From Maribacter flavus (GTDB lineage Bacteria > Bacteroidota > Bacteroidia > Flavobacteriales > Flavobacteriaceae): a DNA stretch of 64,000 nt. The DNA lies in assembly GCF_008386635.1 (NCBI RefSeq), contig NZ_VUOE01000001.1:1736001-1800000 (forward strand). The letters are read 5' to 3'. The position numbers and the translations under genes were made by a program. Below are positions 24,146 through 33,445 of this stretch, in pieces. The notes under the pieces are model-generated. The model saw only the letters and a program-made list of their open reading frames with translations, had not been told where the DNA came from and searched no databases. Every line of letters begins with the position of its first letter. Position 1 is the first letter of the stretch.

Positions 24146-24763
24146 ATGATAGAACAGGCAGTCAAGTGTTCCGAAATAGTTTACACAAAGTTCCGTAAAC
24201 TAATTGTAACAAAAGGGATACTTCCCGGTGAACCTATTTGTCAAATCAAACTTTCACAACTCTTAAATACAAATATCGATTGCTTAAATGAGGCTGTTAA
24301 TAAACTTTGCAAAGAGTCATTTGTCACCCTCAATTCAAGCAAGAATATTATGATCAGGGAAGTTAGTACAAAAGAGATCATAGATATTTTGGATTGTAGA
24401 ATTGCGTTGGAAACAAAAGCAATTAAGCTCTTTACATTGAGGGCGCCACAGGCGAGGATAGACGATTTACGAAACTTGATGGTACCTTTTGAAAAGGGAC
24501 CCCAGAACGGTTATGTTTTCCATAAAATTTATCGAATATTCCATGAGCTTATCGTAATCAACTGTGGTAACGATTTGTTAATAAAACTCTTCAATCAATC
24601 TAACTTCTGGCCTACCTTGGAGCTTATAGGATTTACGCGTCCACTTATGGAAATATTACAGGAACATTTGGACTTAGTCTCTGCCGTGCATAACAGGGAT
24701 GCCAACAAAGCTGCGGAACTCATGCAAGAACACTTTGAGCATTGTAGATTATCCGTTCTTTAA
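24146..24763 (+). CDS. GntR-family regulator, FCD-type effector domain
   Basis: 205 residues. N-terminal winged helix (IVYTKFRKLIVTKGILPGEPICQIKLSQLL and the recognition helix around NIDCLNEAVNKLCKESFV) and C-terminal helical FCD domain (IIDILDCRIALETKAIKLF, FHELIVINCGN, HNRDANKAAELMQEHFEHC), whose His residues usually bind a metal and an organic acid. The helix-turn-helix is weaker than in most GntR proteins. No pathway gene adjoins, so the target is unknown; the next gene is convergent on the minus strand. Confidence 0.85.
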   Translation: MIEQAVKCSEIVYTKFRKLIVTKGILPGEPICQIKLSQLLNTNIDCLNEAVNKLCKESFVTLNSSKNIMIREVSTKEIIDILDCRIALETKAIKLFTLRAPQARIDDLRNLMVPFEKGPQNGYVFHKIYRIFHELIVINCGNDLLIKLFNQSNFWPTLELIGFTRPLMEILQEHLDLVSAVHNRDANKAAELMQEHFEHCRLSVL

Positions 24764-24780
24764 TAATTTTCCGATTTTAA

Positions 24781-25677
24781 TTAGGCTTTGGCCCTAATTG
24801 GTTTTCTACTGGCTAGATAGACTCCTGCAAGAACAAGAAGTGCGGCCGCCATTTTTATCGCGCTCAAGCTGTCCTTTCCCGTTCCTAGGGCAAATAAAAT
24901 ACCTATTAAAGGTTGAAGGTAGGTAAAGGCACTTACAGATGATGCCTTTAACTGTGTCAACGCAAAAACATTGAATAAATAAGTTAAAAAAGTGGTGCCA
25001 ATTACAACAAATGCAATTGATGCATAAATTTCCGGAGGTATTGAAGACCATTTTATGGCGGCCACCTCGGTAAACGTAATGGGGAAATTGACAATGACCG
25101 CAATGGTAAAAAGCCATTTCATCAAAGTTAAGGGATGGTATTTTTCTATGAGTTTTTTAACTAGAATGAGATACGTACCGTAAGCAGTGGCATTTACGAT
25201 TAAAAGAATGTTTCCTAACGGAATATTTGGGGCGTCCTGTCGACTTTCAGCTCCCATTAAGATTAGTAAAATAGCTCCTACAAAACCCATGAGAATACCG
25301 CACGCTTTTTGCCATGTTATTTTTTCCTGTATCCATACAGCTGACAGAATCACGACGATAATTGGGGTGATGGTCACCAAAACGGAACTGTTTATGGGCG
25401 TGGACAACTGAAGTCCCTTGAAAAAGGCCAACATGTTGATGACCATTCCAAAAATGGAACAGATTGCGAGTCGGCCCCAATCCCTTTTAGCAATTTTTTC
25501 CTTAGGGCCCAGTACGGAGAAAATCCAGAACAATACGGCCGCACCGGTCACCCGAAGCATTATAAACCCGAAAGGCTGTACATAATTGGGCATAACCCCT
25601 TTGGCAATGGTATGGTTGAGGGCGTAAATGGTGGTGGCTCCCAATGCGGCAAATAGGGCCAGCGTTCTTCGGCTCAC
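24781..25677 (-). CDS. EamA/DMT-family transporter
   Basis: 298 residues and ten predicted membrane helices in two repeated EamA halves: TTIYALNHTIAKGVMPNYV with GFIMLRVTGAAVLFWIF in the first, and ILLIVNATAYGTYLILVKKL with SAFTYLQPLIGILFALG in the second. Members export amino acids, nucleosides or other metabolites; the substrate is not predictable from sequence. Its start overlaps the stop of the upstream arsenate-reductase-like gene by 4 bases, so they are translated from one message. Confidence 0.92.
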   Translation of the reverse strand: MSRRTLALFAALGATTIYALNHTIAKGVMPNYVQPFGFIMLRVTGAAVLFWIFSVLGPKEKIAKRDWGRLAICSIFGMVINMLAFFKGLQLSTPINSSVLVTITPIIVVILSAVWIQEKITWQKACGILMGFVGAILLILMGAESRQDAPNIPLGNILLIVNATAYGTYLILVKKLIEKYHPLTLMKWLFTIAVIVNFPITFTEVAAIKWSSIPPEIYASIAFVVIGTTFLTYLFNVFALTQLKASSVSAFTYLQPLIGILFALGTGKDSLSAIKMAAALLVLAGVYLASRKPIRAKA

Positions 25678-26030
25678 GAATGAATAGCTTCTTTGGCCGT
25701 TTCTACGGTCTTTTTACTGTTGCCAATGAAAATTTCGTTGTCCACAACGATGACAGGTCTCTTTAGAAAGGTGTAATGGTCCAAAATCAGGTTTTTGAAA
25801 TCCGTTTCCCCAAGTTCCTGTTCGTGCAGGCCTCTTTGCCTGAAGAGCATGGCCCTCTTACTGAACAGCGCTTCGTAACTATGGGATAGGGAATGCATTT
25901 CTTCCAGTTGTGCTTCGGTAATAGGTGCCGACTTTATATCCTGGAGTTCAAATCCATCCAAGGGTTCAAGTTCCTTCAGAATTTTTTGGCAGGTATTACA
26001 GGTGCCTAGGTGGTATATTTTTTTTCCCAT
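25674..26030 (-). CDS. ArsC/Spx-family thioredoxin-fold protein
   Basis: 118 residues. N-terminal CNTC pair (HLGTCNTCQKILKE) in place of the usual CxxC or single catalytic Cys, with the typical LKRPVIVVDNEIFIGN near the C-terminus containing the Arg-Pro of the family. Proteins of this shape are annotated as arsenate reductase-like (YffB/Spx group) but many act on other thiols. No arsenite exporter neighbour is present, so arsenic resistance is unlikely to be its main job. First gene of a transcript with EamA; its 5' end lies 80 bp from the divergent DinB start. Confidence 0.88.
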   Translation of the reverse strand: MGKKIYHLGTCNTCQKILKELEPLDGFELQDIKSAPITEAQLEEMHSLSHSYEALFSKRAMLFRQRGLHEQELGETDFKNLILDHYTFLKRPVIVVDNEIFIGNSKKTVETAKEAIHS

Positions 26031-26109
26031 CTTGTATAGAATTGAAACACAAAGAAACCCAAATCTGATTAAATGTACTATTTTTAGGCATCATTTAAAT
26101 ACAATCGAT

Positions 26110-26577
26110 TTGCAAAGTCAATTAGCGATTACCTTACAAAATAGAAAACATTTGCACCAGGTTCTAACACAGACCCCAAAAGCGGATTTGTTGAAGATAC
26201 CCAACGGCTTTAGAAACAACATCTGGTGGAACATCGCCCATGTTGTCGTTACGCAACAGATATTGGTATATAAGTTCAGCGGACTCCAAATGCGGGTCCC
26301 AGATGCTCTTGTAGAAAAATTTATGAAGGGTACCGCCCCGGACGGGACCGCGACCGATGAGGAAATTAAGATTGTTGCCGATTTTCTGATCTCCACCATT
26401 ACTTGGACCAAACAGGATTTGGAAGAAGGTTTGTTCAAAGAGTACAAACCATATACCACAAGTGCCGGCTTTCAATTGGATACCCTCCAGGATGCAATCA
26501 ATTTTAACCTGTTTCATGAAGGTTTGCACATGGCGACCATCATGACCCAAAGAAGACTATTGAAAAAAGGTTCCTAA
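26110..26577 (+). CDS. DinB-family protein, TTG start
   Basis: 155 residues from TTG 26110 (MQSQLAITLQNRKHLHQVL). The open frame runs back to 26002, but that would cross the divergent ArsC-like gene start and add non-homologous residues. DinB four-helix-bundle features with the metal-binding His triad: NIWWNIAHVVVTQQILV near residue 45, and the late NLFHEGLHMATIMTQRR. DinB/YfiT enzymes are metal-dependent thiol transferases (for example with bacillithiol or mycothiol). Its stop overlaps the convergent lipoprotein gene stop by 4 bases. Confidence 0.87.
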   Translation: MQSQLAITLQNRKHLHQVLTQTPKADLLKIPNGFRNNIWWNIAHVVVTQQILVYKFSGLQMRVPDALVEKFMKGTAPDGTATDEEIKIVADFLISTITWTKQDLEEGLFKEYKPYTTSAGFQLDTLQDAINFNLFHEGLHMATIMTQRRLLKKGS

Positions 26578-27314
26578 AATGTCTGTAGCGTAAGGAACTT
26601 TTGGATTTCCTCAAAGGGAAAGGTCAATATAATGGGGCCATCCGCATAGGAGGCCACTTCATATTGTTCGTAAAACAATTGTAGGCCTTCGTTGGTAAAG
26701 CCCATGTTCTCGGGTAGGTAAAACATATCCTCTTCGAACATGAAACCCGTGCTGTTAATGGATGCTGTGGATGAAATACCTTCTTGCTCCCGGAATTTAG
26801 CTTCGGCATAACCTTCAAAATCCAATATGTCCTTAAAAAGCTCCTCATTGTTAAGTTCCGTTGCCTTTGTTTTGTCAAAGTTCAAAAAGCGGGTACTGCC
26901 ATAGCCATGGGCTCCACCCGTAAATAGGTAATAATCTAAGCGGATGGTTAACATCCGTTCATTTTCAAAGGATACCTCCCCATTGATGGACGCTTCCCAT
27001 TGCGTGGACTCCTCGGGAAACTTTTCCTTCAATTTGGCAAACTCGTTCTGGAACGATTTTATCGCCATATCGATGGAACCGGCATCCACTGCATCGTCAT
27101 ATTTTAGGATAAAAATAATTTCTTCCCTTAGGGCAGTGTTGATTGTTTCGTCTAATTTCTTGTTGCCTATGGCCTTTGGTATGGAAATGCTTACCGAGGC
27201 ACAATTGGCGCAGGGCTCGTTCCCAAAATTGGAAGGTTCAAAAACGAGGCTGTTGTCATTTTTACAACCCATGAATATCAGGCTAAATAGGAATAAGGAA
27301 AGTAGTCGTTTCAT
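26574..27314 (-). CDS. DUF4163/DUF3298 (RsiV-like) lipoprotein
   Basis: 246 residues. Lipobox IFMGC near residue 17 after a hydrophobic signal. The periplasmic part matches the RsiV/PdaC-type pairing of DUF4163 (about residues 40-140) with DUF3298 (about 145-245): YYLFTGGAHGYGSTRFLNFD, ELFKDILDFEGYAEAKF, FYLPENMGFTNEGLQLFYEQYEVASYA and ILTFPFEEIQKF. In anti-sigma factors this region is the lysozyme or signal sensor, but here there is no N-terminal anti-sigma domain, so it is a stand-alone lipoprotein. It carries the third copy of the conserved 93-nt leader immediately before its start codon. Confidence 0.85.
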   Translation of the reverse strand: MKRLLSLFLFSLIFMGCKNDNSLVFEPSNFGNEPCANCASVSISIPKAIGNKKLDETINTALREEIIFILKYDDAVDAGSIDMAIKSFQNEFAKLKEKFPEESTQWEASINGEVSFENERMLTIRLDYYLFTGGAHGYGSTRFLNFDKTKATELNNEELFKDILDFEGYAEAKFREQEGISSTASINSTGFMFEEDMFYLPENMGFTNEGLQLFYEQYEVASYADGPIILTFPFEEIQKFLTLQTF

Positions 27315-27407
27315 GCGTTTAATAGTAGGTTCATAGCTTGATTTTAAATAGTTCCTTAGGTAGAAGTATGTAGTTTAACATAAAAGTTCCCTCTATGAGG
27401 ATTTCAT
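27315..27407 (-). promoter_or_regulatory. Conserved 93-nt leader, copy 3
   Basis: Minus strand: begins ATGAAATCCTCATAGAGGGA and ends TTAAACGCATG at the start of the RsiV-like gene. The 3' half (TATTTAAAATCAAGCTATGAACC, read with breaks) matches copy 1 very closely. The first hairpin arm reads TCCTC against GAGGG, so the C to T change leaves a G-U wobble in RNA, which hints that pairing matters. Confidence 0.62.
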
Positions 27408-27443
27408 GCTTGTAGTTCTAACTACGACAAATGTAAAGCTTCA

Positions 27444-27474
27444 TTGTAATCCAAAAAAGATAACGATACATTTG
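27444..27474 (+). promoter_or_regulatory. Predicted Bacteroidota promoter of the transsulfuration gene
   Basis: TTG at 27444-27446, 20-bp spacer, TACATTTG at 27467-27474, a perfect TAnnTTTG box. Transcription would start only about 10 nt before the ATG at 27492, giving a very short leader. Confidence 0.65.
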
Positions 27475-27491
27475 TAGGAATAATAATAAGA

Positions 27492-28658
27492 ATGGCTGCC
27501 AATAAAATGAGATTCAACAGTAAGGTGATTCATGGAGGTCAAGAACCCGATAAGGCCTATGGTGCCGTGATGCCGCCTATTTATCAAACATCGACCTTTG
27601 CCCAAACTTCTCCAGGTAACCACAGGGGATTTCAGTATTCAAGAAGTGCGAACCCTACCAGAACGGCCTTGGAGAACGCAATGGCCAGTATAGAAAATGG
27701 AAATTACGGACTGGCCTTTGCCAGTGGCTTGGCAGCGATCGATGCGGTATTAAAGTTATTAAATCCGGGTGACGAGGTCATTTCCACCAACGACCTTTAT
27801 GGGGGCAGTTATCGCCTGTTCAAAAAGGTTTTTGAAAATTATGGCATCGTTTTTCATTTTATGGACATGGAAGACGTTTCCCTTGTTCAGGGTCAAATAA
27901 ATGAGAGAACAAAAATGATTTGGTTGGAAACACCAACAAATCCCTTAATGAACATTATTGATATTGAAGCCGTTTCCCAATTAGCAACGGCAAACGGACT
28001 ATTGTTGGCTGTTGACAACACCTTTGCCACGCCCTATCTGCAAAAGCCCTTGGACCTTGGTGCCGATATCGTTATGCACTCGGCAACCAAATATTTGGGA
28101 GGCCATAGTGATGTGGTTTTGGGGGCCTTGGTGGTAAAGGACGAGATACTGGCCAAGAGATTGTATTTTATCCAAAATGCCAGCGGTGCCGTATCCGGAC
28201 CCATGGATAGTTTTTTGGTGTTACGGGGCATTAAGACCTTACATGTCCGCATGCAACGGCATTGTGAGAATGCGGAGGCCATCGCACATTTTCTGCGAAA
28301 GCATCCCAAGGTAGATACGGTGTATTGGCCCGGATTTAAGGAACATCCCAATCATGACATCGCTAAAAAACAGATGGTGAACTTTGGAGGGATGCTATCC
28401 TTTGTACCAAAAGGAAGTGATTATAAAGCGACCCTACAATTTGTGGAAAGGCTAAAAATATTCACGTTGGCGGAATCTTTGGGGGGCGTGGAGAGTTTGG
28501 TAGGGCATCCCGCAAGCATGAGCCATGGAAGTATGTCAAAACAGGAACGCGATGAGGCAGGTATTGAAGATGCTTTGATACGTCTGAGTGTTGGAATTGA
28601 GGATGTTGACGACCTAATTGAGGATTTATCGCAAGCTTTGGATGAATCGCTCATTTAA
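27492..28658 (+). CDS. metB: Cystathionine gamma-synthase / gamma-lyase family PLP enzyme
   Basis: 388 residues, standard length for the Cys/Met metabolism PLP family. Early marks are VIHGGQEPDKAYGAVMPPIYQTSTF and the PLP-anchor tyrosine region YSRSANPTRTALENAMASIENG. The Schiff-base lysine is in MHSATKYLGGHSD near residue 197, and SLGGVESLVGHPASMSHGSM closes the active site. It either condenses O-succinyl/O-acetyl-homoserine with cysteine for methionine synthesis or cleaves cystathionine; sequence alone does not separate these reliably, so the symbol is provisional. Driven by a clear promoter at 27444-27474. Confidence 0.88.
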   Translation: MAANKMRFNSKVIHGGQEPDKAYGAVMPPIYQTSTFAQTSPGNHRGFQYSRSANPTRTALENAMASIENGNYGLAFASGLAAIDAVLKLLNPGDEVISTNDLYGGSYRLFKKVFENYGIVFHFMDMEDVSLVQGQINERTKMIWLETPTNPLMNIIDIEAVSQLATANGLLLAVDNTFATPYLQKPLDLGADIVMHSATKYLGGHSDVVLGALVVKDEILAKRLYFIQNASGAVSGPMDSFLVLRGIKTLHVRMQRHCENAEAIAHFLRKHPKVDTVYWPGFKEHPNHDIAKKQMVNFGGMLSFVPKGSDYKATLQFVERLKIFTLAESLGGVESLVGHPASMSHGSMSKQERDEAGIEDALIRLSVGIEDVDDLIEDLSQALDESLI

Positions 28659-28773
28659 TGTAGTATTTGTAGGAAAACCCTATTTATTTTTCAGGGATAT
28701 TAAATGTTTGTCGTAAATACCATAATTTTTAGCGTATTATGAAATATTTAGGTTTATAATTATAATAATAACA

Positions 28774-28781
28774 TAATTTTG
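28774..28781 (+). promoter_or_regulatory. Possible -7 box of gdhA
   Basis: TAATTTTG matches TAnnTTTG exactly, 38 bp before the gdhA start, in a very AT-rich region. No convincing TTG box lies 19-21 bp upstream, so this is a weak call. Confidence 0.35.
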
Positions 28782-28819
28782 CCGATATATTTTGAATTCA
28801 ATAATTTAAAACGACAATA

Positions 28820-30172
28820 ATGAGCTCAATACAAGCAAAAATAGATGCATTCATGGATGAGGTGAAGGCCCGAAACGGGCACGAACCGGAATTCATCCAG
28901 GCCGTTCAGGAAGTAGCGGATACCGTTATACCTTATATCGCTGAACAGGAAATTTACAACGGAAAGAACATTCTTTTGAGAATGGTGGAACCGGAACGAT
29001 TGGTTTCTTTTAGGGTGGCATGGGTTGACGATGAAGGTGAAATCCATGTAAATAGGGGATATAGGATTCAAATGAATTCCGCTATTGGTCCGTACAAGGG
29101 AGGCCTGCGTTTTCACCCAACGGTAAATGCCAGTATCCTTAAATTTTTGGCTTTTGAACAGGTATTCAAAAATAGTTTGACCACCCTTCCCATGGGGGGC
29201 GGTAAAGGGGGATCCGATTTTGACCCCAAGGGAAAATCTGACGATGAGGTAATGCGTTTCTGCCATGCCTTTATGTTGGAACTTAATAGACATATTGGAC
29301 CCAATACGGATGTACCGGCAGGTGATATTGGCGTTGGCGCCCGGGAAATTGGATACTTGTTTGGGATGTACAAGAAAATTAGGAACGAGTTTACCGGGGT
29401 ATTGACTGGGAAAGGACTTTCATGGGGCGGTTCCAAAATTCGTCCTGAGGCTACCGGTTATGGTACCGTTTATTTTGCCGAAAACATGTTGAAAACCAAA
29501 AACGAAAATCTTGACGGTAAAACCGTCGTGATTTCCGGATCTGGTAACGTAGCGCAGTTTGCTGCCGAAAAGGTAATCCAATTGGGCGGTAAGGTCGTAA
29601 CCCTATCGGATTCAGGTGGATACATTTATGATTCCGATGGAATCGATACGGACAAACTGAAGTTCGTAATGGATCTAAAGAACAACAAAAGGGGACGTAT
29701 TTCTGAGTATGTAAAGAAATACCCTAATGCCAAATATCATGATGGTAAAACCCCATGGGACGTTAAATGCGATATTGCCCTGCCCTGCGCCACCCAGAAC
29801 GAGTTGAATAAAGAGGATGCCAAAAAACTCTTGGAAAACGGTTGTATCTGTGTTGCCGAAGGGGCCAATATGCCCTGTACTGCTGATGCCGTACATGCCT
29901 TCCACGATGCAAAAATCCTTTTTGCCCCAGGAAAGGCTTCCAATGCAGGTGGTGTTGCCACTTCCGGACTCGAAATGTCCCAAAACTCCCTGCGTATTAG
30001 CTGGACCCGTGAAGAGGTCGATGAGCGTTTGAAGGGCATTATGTCTGATATACACGACTCTTGTATCGAATACGGTATGGAGGAAAATGGTTATTGTAAT
30101 TATGTAAAAGGTGCCAACATAGCCGGTTTCGTGAAAGTTGCGGATGCCATGTTGGCCCAAGGGGTGATCTAA
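28820..30172 (+). CDS. gdhA: NADP-dependent glutamate dehydrogenase
   Basis: 450 residues, hexameric GdhA type. Assimilates ammonia by reductive amination of 2-oxoglutarate. Substrate region PYKGGLRFHPTVN and TTLPMGGGKGGSDFDPKG with the catalytic Lys, then PAGDIGVGAREIG, the NADP-binding SGSGNVAQFAAEK loop, and GGVATSGLEMSQNS. The length and FxxP pattern point to the biosynthetic NADP form rather than the catabolic NAD form. A strong terminator follows 20 bp after the stop. A -7 box is proposed at 28774. Confidence 0.96.
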   Translation: MSSIQAKIDAFMDEVKARNGHEPEFIQAVQEVADTVIPYIAEQEIYNGKNILLRMVEPERLVSFRVAWVDDEGEIHVNRGYRIQMNSAIGPYKGGLRFHPTVNASILKFLAFEQVFKNSLTTLPMGGGKGGSDFDPKGKSDDEVMRFCHAFMLELNRHIGPNTDVPAGDIGVGAREIGYLFGMYKKIRNEFTGVLTGKGLSWGGSKIRPEATGYGTVYFAENMLKTKNENLDGKTVVISGSGNVAQFAAEKVIQLGGKVVTLSDSGGYIYDSDGIDTDKLKFVMDLKNNKRGRISEYVKKYPNAKYHDGKTPWDVKCDIALPCATQNELNKEDAKKLLENGCICVAEGANMPCTADAVHAFHDAKILFAPGKASNAGGVATSGLEMSQNSLRISWTREEVDERLKGIMSDIHDSCIEYGMEENGYCNYVKGANIAGFVKVADAMLAQGVI

Positions 30173-30192
30173 AAAAAATAATATTTTATCAT

Positions 30193-30225
30193 AAGGCCTA
30201 TCCTTTTTTTGGATAGGCCTTTTTT
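30193..30225 (+). terminator. Terminator of gdhA
   Basis: AAGGCCTATCC (30193-30203) and GGATAGGCCTT (30211-30221) with a loop of seven Ts, then more Ts. Confidence 0.93.
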
Positions 30226-30296
30226 GTTATGGCTTAGAATCAGTTTGGATAAGTAGCATCATATTTTAGCCTATTTTTGACCCTTAAAACAAGGGC

Positions 30297-31740
30297 TTGC
30301 TATTTAATTCTTTTGAATTTTTGGTTTTTTTGATTTTTGTCTTTGTGCTGTATTGGTTCGTTTTCAACAAAAAGATCAGGCATCAGAATATATTGTTGCT
30401 GTTGGCTTCCTACATCTTTTATGGATGGTGGGACTACAGGTTTCTGTCCCTCATAATTTTATCTACCCTCGTTGATTATTTGGTGGGCTTGTAGATTCAA
30501 GGAACAACGAAGGCTTCTCGCAAAAAAGTCTTACTTGGGATTAGTATGACCTTTAATATTGGGCTATTGGCGTTCTTTAAATACTTCAATTTTTTTGTGG
30601 ATTCATGGATCCAACTATTGAACAGTGTGGGGTATCAGACACAAAATTCACGGTCGCTCAACATCATACTTCCCGTGGGGATTTCCTTCTATACCTTCCA
30701 GACCATGTCCTACACCATTGATGTGTACAGAAACAAACTAGTGCATACCAAGGACTTCATTTCTTTCGCGGCCTTTGTTTCCTTCTTTCCCAAGTTGGTT
30801 GCTGGACCTATTGAACGGGCCTCCAATTTGCTTCCACAGATATTGGGGAAAAGGACTTTTTCCTATGAAAATGGTATAAAAGGGACTGCGGCTTATTTTG
30901 TGGGGTTTGGTGAAAAAGGTTGTAATTGCAGATGTTTTGGCCCTCAAGGTAGACGACATTTTTCAAAATTACCATGATTTTGGGGGCGGCGTTCTCTGGT
31001 TGGGAGCGGTTTATTTTGCCATTCAGATTTATTGCGATTTTAGTGGATATTCAGACATCGCGATTGGGGTATCCAAATTGTTCGGGATCGAATTGATGTC
31101 CAATTTCAAGTTCCCCTATTTTTCTCGAAACGTTGGGGAATTTTGGCGCAGATGGCACATATCCCTATCCACCTGGTTTAGGGATTACCTCTATATTCCC
31201 CTGGGCGGTTCCCGTAGAGGTAAATTAAAATCGCTCAGGAACGTATGTATCATCTTCTTAGTCAGTGGTTTATGGCACGGTGCTAATTGGACTTTTGTGG
31301 TGTGGGGCTGTGTCCATGCCCTGCTGTTCGTGCCCAGCTATATCATGGGGCGAAACAGAACATATACCAGGGACATCGTCGCGGAAAATTCTTGGTTTCC
31401 AACACTGAAGGAACTGGGTCAAATTTTACGTACATTTTTCTTGGTGATACTGGCATGGGTATTTTTCAGGAGTGCATCCTTGACATCGGCTTTGGAATAT
31501 ATAAGCTTTATGTTTACAAATTTCGATTTTCCGCTTATTTACAAAAACGGACTGTATAGTGTGGGTTCCCTATTGTTTTTGGATTGGATCTTTAGAAAGG
31601 ATGAACGCCTTAATTTCACCTTTTTAAAGGGTATGGATAAAAAATGGGTGTGGGCCATAGAGGTATCGGTCATAATAGTATCAGTCTATCTTATAAGTTT
31701 GAATACCAGCTCAAGTCAATTCATTTATTTTCAATTTTAG
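30297..31740 (+). pseudogene. MBOAT (AlgI-like) O-acyltransferase, interrupted by a stop and a frameshift
   Basis: Membrane-bound O-acyltransferase of the AlgI/DltB type, which acetylates exported polysaccharide. Three pieces add up to one protein. Piece 1 (30297-30491) encodes [14 protein letters not shown] and stops at an in-frame TAG (30492-30494). Reading continues in the same frame to piece 2, ending NGIKGT. Between about 30878 and 30886 the frame moves by one base (run AAAAGGG; one base fewer restores GIKGLRLILWGLVKKVVIAD), and piece 3 runs to the stop at 31740 with FGGGVLWLGAVYFAIQIYCD, FRDYLYIPLGGS and the catalytic His in GLWHGANWTF. The start is also a TTG. Either a recent pseudogene or sequencing errors; the partner gene 31741 is intact. 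Confidence 0.8.
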
Positions 31741-32697
31741 ATGGAAACATTTCTCAAAAAGGCGGCTTTTTTTGGTTTGATTGTGCTAGTTTACTTTTCG
31801 GCCACGGGTATCTATAATTACACCATAGATCCCTATGGAATTTTTGGGAGTAGGAGAGACTTTAGGGCTGTACGACCCAACGAACATAGTTTAAAAACGA
31901 ATTATGTCCTTCAAAACCCTCAAAAGTTCAACAGCTTTTTGTTTTCCAATTCCAAGGGAGGCGTACTTCATGTGAACCAATTGAATACTGGAGAAACATC
32001 ATGGTACAATATGACCTATTCCTTGGGAACCCCAGAAGAATTCTACAATAGCCTGCTATTGCTGCTTGAAAACGGTGTTCAAGTAAATAACATTATTTTA
32101 GGGATGGACGAAGGGGTTATTTATGAAAGGACTAGCTCGCATGAGAACGACGCCTCTCGTAAGTTCGTGAACTTACAACAGGATAAAATCCAATGGGAGT
32201 TTCTGTTCTTGCCCATCTCCATCAAAAAAATTCTGGGGGCAGATCTGAGTAAAAAGTATATTGAGCATGATATATATACCAATGGTAATTATTACGCACA
32301 CAATGCCAATGAAGCCGATTGTATTTCCCATGAAAACCTGGAACTTGTGGATTTCCCGCATGCAGCACCCATACAGCCGCTGGATTTTTCTTCACAGATT
32401 GAAATCCTTGAAAAAATTAGATCTTTAAGCTGGCAAAAGGGTATCCAGTTGACATTTTTGGTACATCCCAGCTCCTTTGAAAATTATGTAAGCTCCACCG
32501 AAAGAAGGATGCAGTTCGAATACCTTTTGAAAACATTGGAAAACAAGGGTTTTAAGCTTTTTAGGCCTTATGGTGCCAAATTAATGCGAATGAGTCCCTG
32601 TTATTGGTTGGATAAGCACCACTATACCCAAAATATTGGAAACGTTATTTTACAGGAATATCCCAAAAATTGGGCCAACGATTCCATAGGGCAGTAA
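31741..32697 (+). CDS. SGNH/AlgX-like partner of the MBOAT acyltransferase
   Basis: 318 residues; the ATG directly follows the MBOAT stop codon with no gap, a pairing typical of exported-polysaccharide acetylation loci. It has an N-terminal membrane helix (AAFFGLIVLVYFSATGIYNY), a serine block (FLFSNSKGGVLHVNQ) in the position of the SGNH nucleophile, a mid-region Gly/Asp block (IILGMDEGVIY), and the late Asp-His pair in YWLDKHHYTQNIG that serves as the SGNH catalytic dyad. It probably transfers or handles acetyl groups on the periplasmic side. With the acyltransferase damaged its function in this strain is uncertain. Exact substrate unknown. Confidence 0.75.
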   Translation: METFLKKAAFFGLIVLVYFSATGIYNYTIDPYGIFGSRRDFRAVRPNEHSLKTNYVLQNPQKFNSFLFSNSKGGVLHVNQLNTGETSWYNMTYSLGTPEEFYNSLLLLLENGVQVNNIILGMDEGVIYERTSSHENDASRKFVNLQQDKIQWEFLFLPISIKKILGADLSKKYIEHDIYTNGNYYAHNANEADCISHENLELVDFPHAAPIQPLDFSSQIEILEKIRSLSWQKGIQLTFLVHPSSFENYVSSTERRMQFEYLLKTLENKGFKLFRPYGAKLMRMSPCYWLDKHHYTQNIGNVILQEYPKNWANDSIGQ

Positions 32698-32724
32698 AGA
32701 ATATCTTTGTAAAAACCTTTTTGA

Positions 32725-33444
32725 ATGCAGGTAACCACCAAAGGCATCGTTCTAACTTCCATTAAATATGGGGATACCAGTTTGATCGTACGGATTTTTA
32801 CGGAGTCCGATGGTCTAAAATCGTACCTACTTCGCGGAATATTGGCCACTAAAAAAGGAAAGGTAAAAAAGGCCCTGTTTCAGCCTCTGACACAATTGGA
32901 ACTTGTTGCCACACACAGAAATAAAGGGTCTTTGGAAAGTGTTAAGGAGGCAAAGCTGTATTACCATTATCAAGATTTGCATACCAACATCGTGAAAAAC
33001 GCCATGGCACTATTTTTGGCGGAAATGCTGGCCAATAGCATCCATGAGGAAGAGGCAAACCCAGAACTTTTCCATTTTTTGGAAGCGGCCTTGCAATGGT
33101 TGGATATCCATACGGAAACCTCCAATTTTCATCTCTACTTTTTAATCCTACTGACCAAATACTTAGGGTTTTACCCAGATGTGAACAATATGGATGCTTC
33201 CTATTTTGACTTGCTGGAGGGCGAATTTGTAGCTACTACAACCTTAAACCCTATTTTATCAGGAGAAAATCTTTTCTTTTTCAAATCATTTTTAGGCATA
33301 AATTTTGATGCAATTAACACGATAAAAATGAGAAAGAACAACAGGCAAGAACTGCTCCAATCCTTGGTGTTGTATTACGAGTTGCACTTGCAAGGTTTTA
33401 GAAAACCCAAGTCATTGGCGGTTCTTAATGAGGTCTTTGGTTAA
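32725..33444 (+). CDS. recO: DNA repair protein RecO
   Basis: 239 residues. OB-fold N-terminal domain (VTTKGIVLTSIKYGDTSLIV, LRGILATKKGKVKKALFQPLTQLELV) and a helical C-terminal domain. RecO loads RecA onto SSB-coated single strands with RecR/RecF. The zinc cysteines of some RecO proteins are not seen, as is common in Bacteroidota. It ends one base before the start codon of the TonB receptor gene, a common flavobacterial neighbour, so the receptor may be read through from recO. Confidence 0.93.
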   Translation: MQVTTKGIVLTSIKYGDTSLIVRIFTESDGLKSYLLRGILATKKGKVKKALFQPLTQLELVATHRNKGSLESVKEAKLYYHYQDLHTNIVKNAMALFLAEMLANSIHEEEANPELFHFLEAALQWLDIHTETSNFHLYFLILLTKYLGFYPDVNNMDASYFDLLEGEFVATTTLNPILSGENLFFFKSFLGINFDAINTIKMRKNNRQELLQSLVLYYELHLQGFRKPKSLAVLNEVFG

Positions 33445-33445
33445 T

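Noticed and set aside
28660-28700. Weak hairpin CCCTATTTATTTTTCAGGG after the transsulfuration gene
   Set aside because: Four-bp stem, no T run; not enough for a terminator call.
30546-30977. The middle MBOAT piece as an independent gene
   Set aside because: It is in frame with the upstream piece and its sequence is the middle of one MBOAT protein; its end is frameshift noise.
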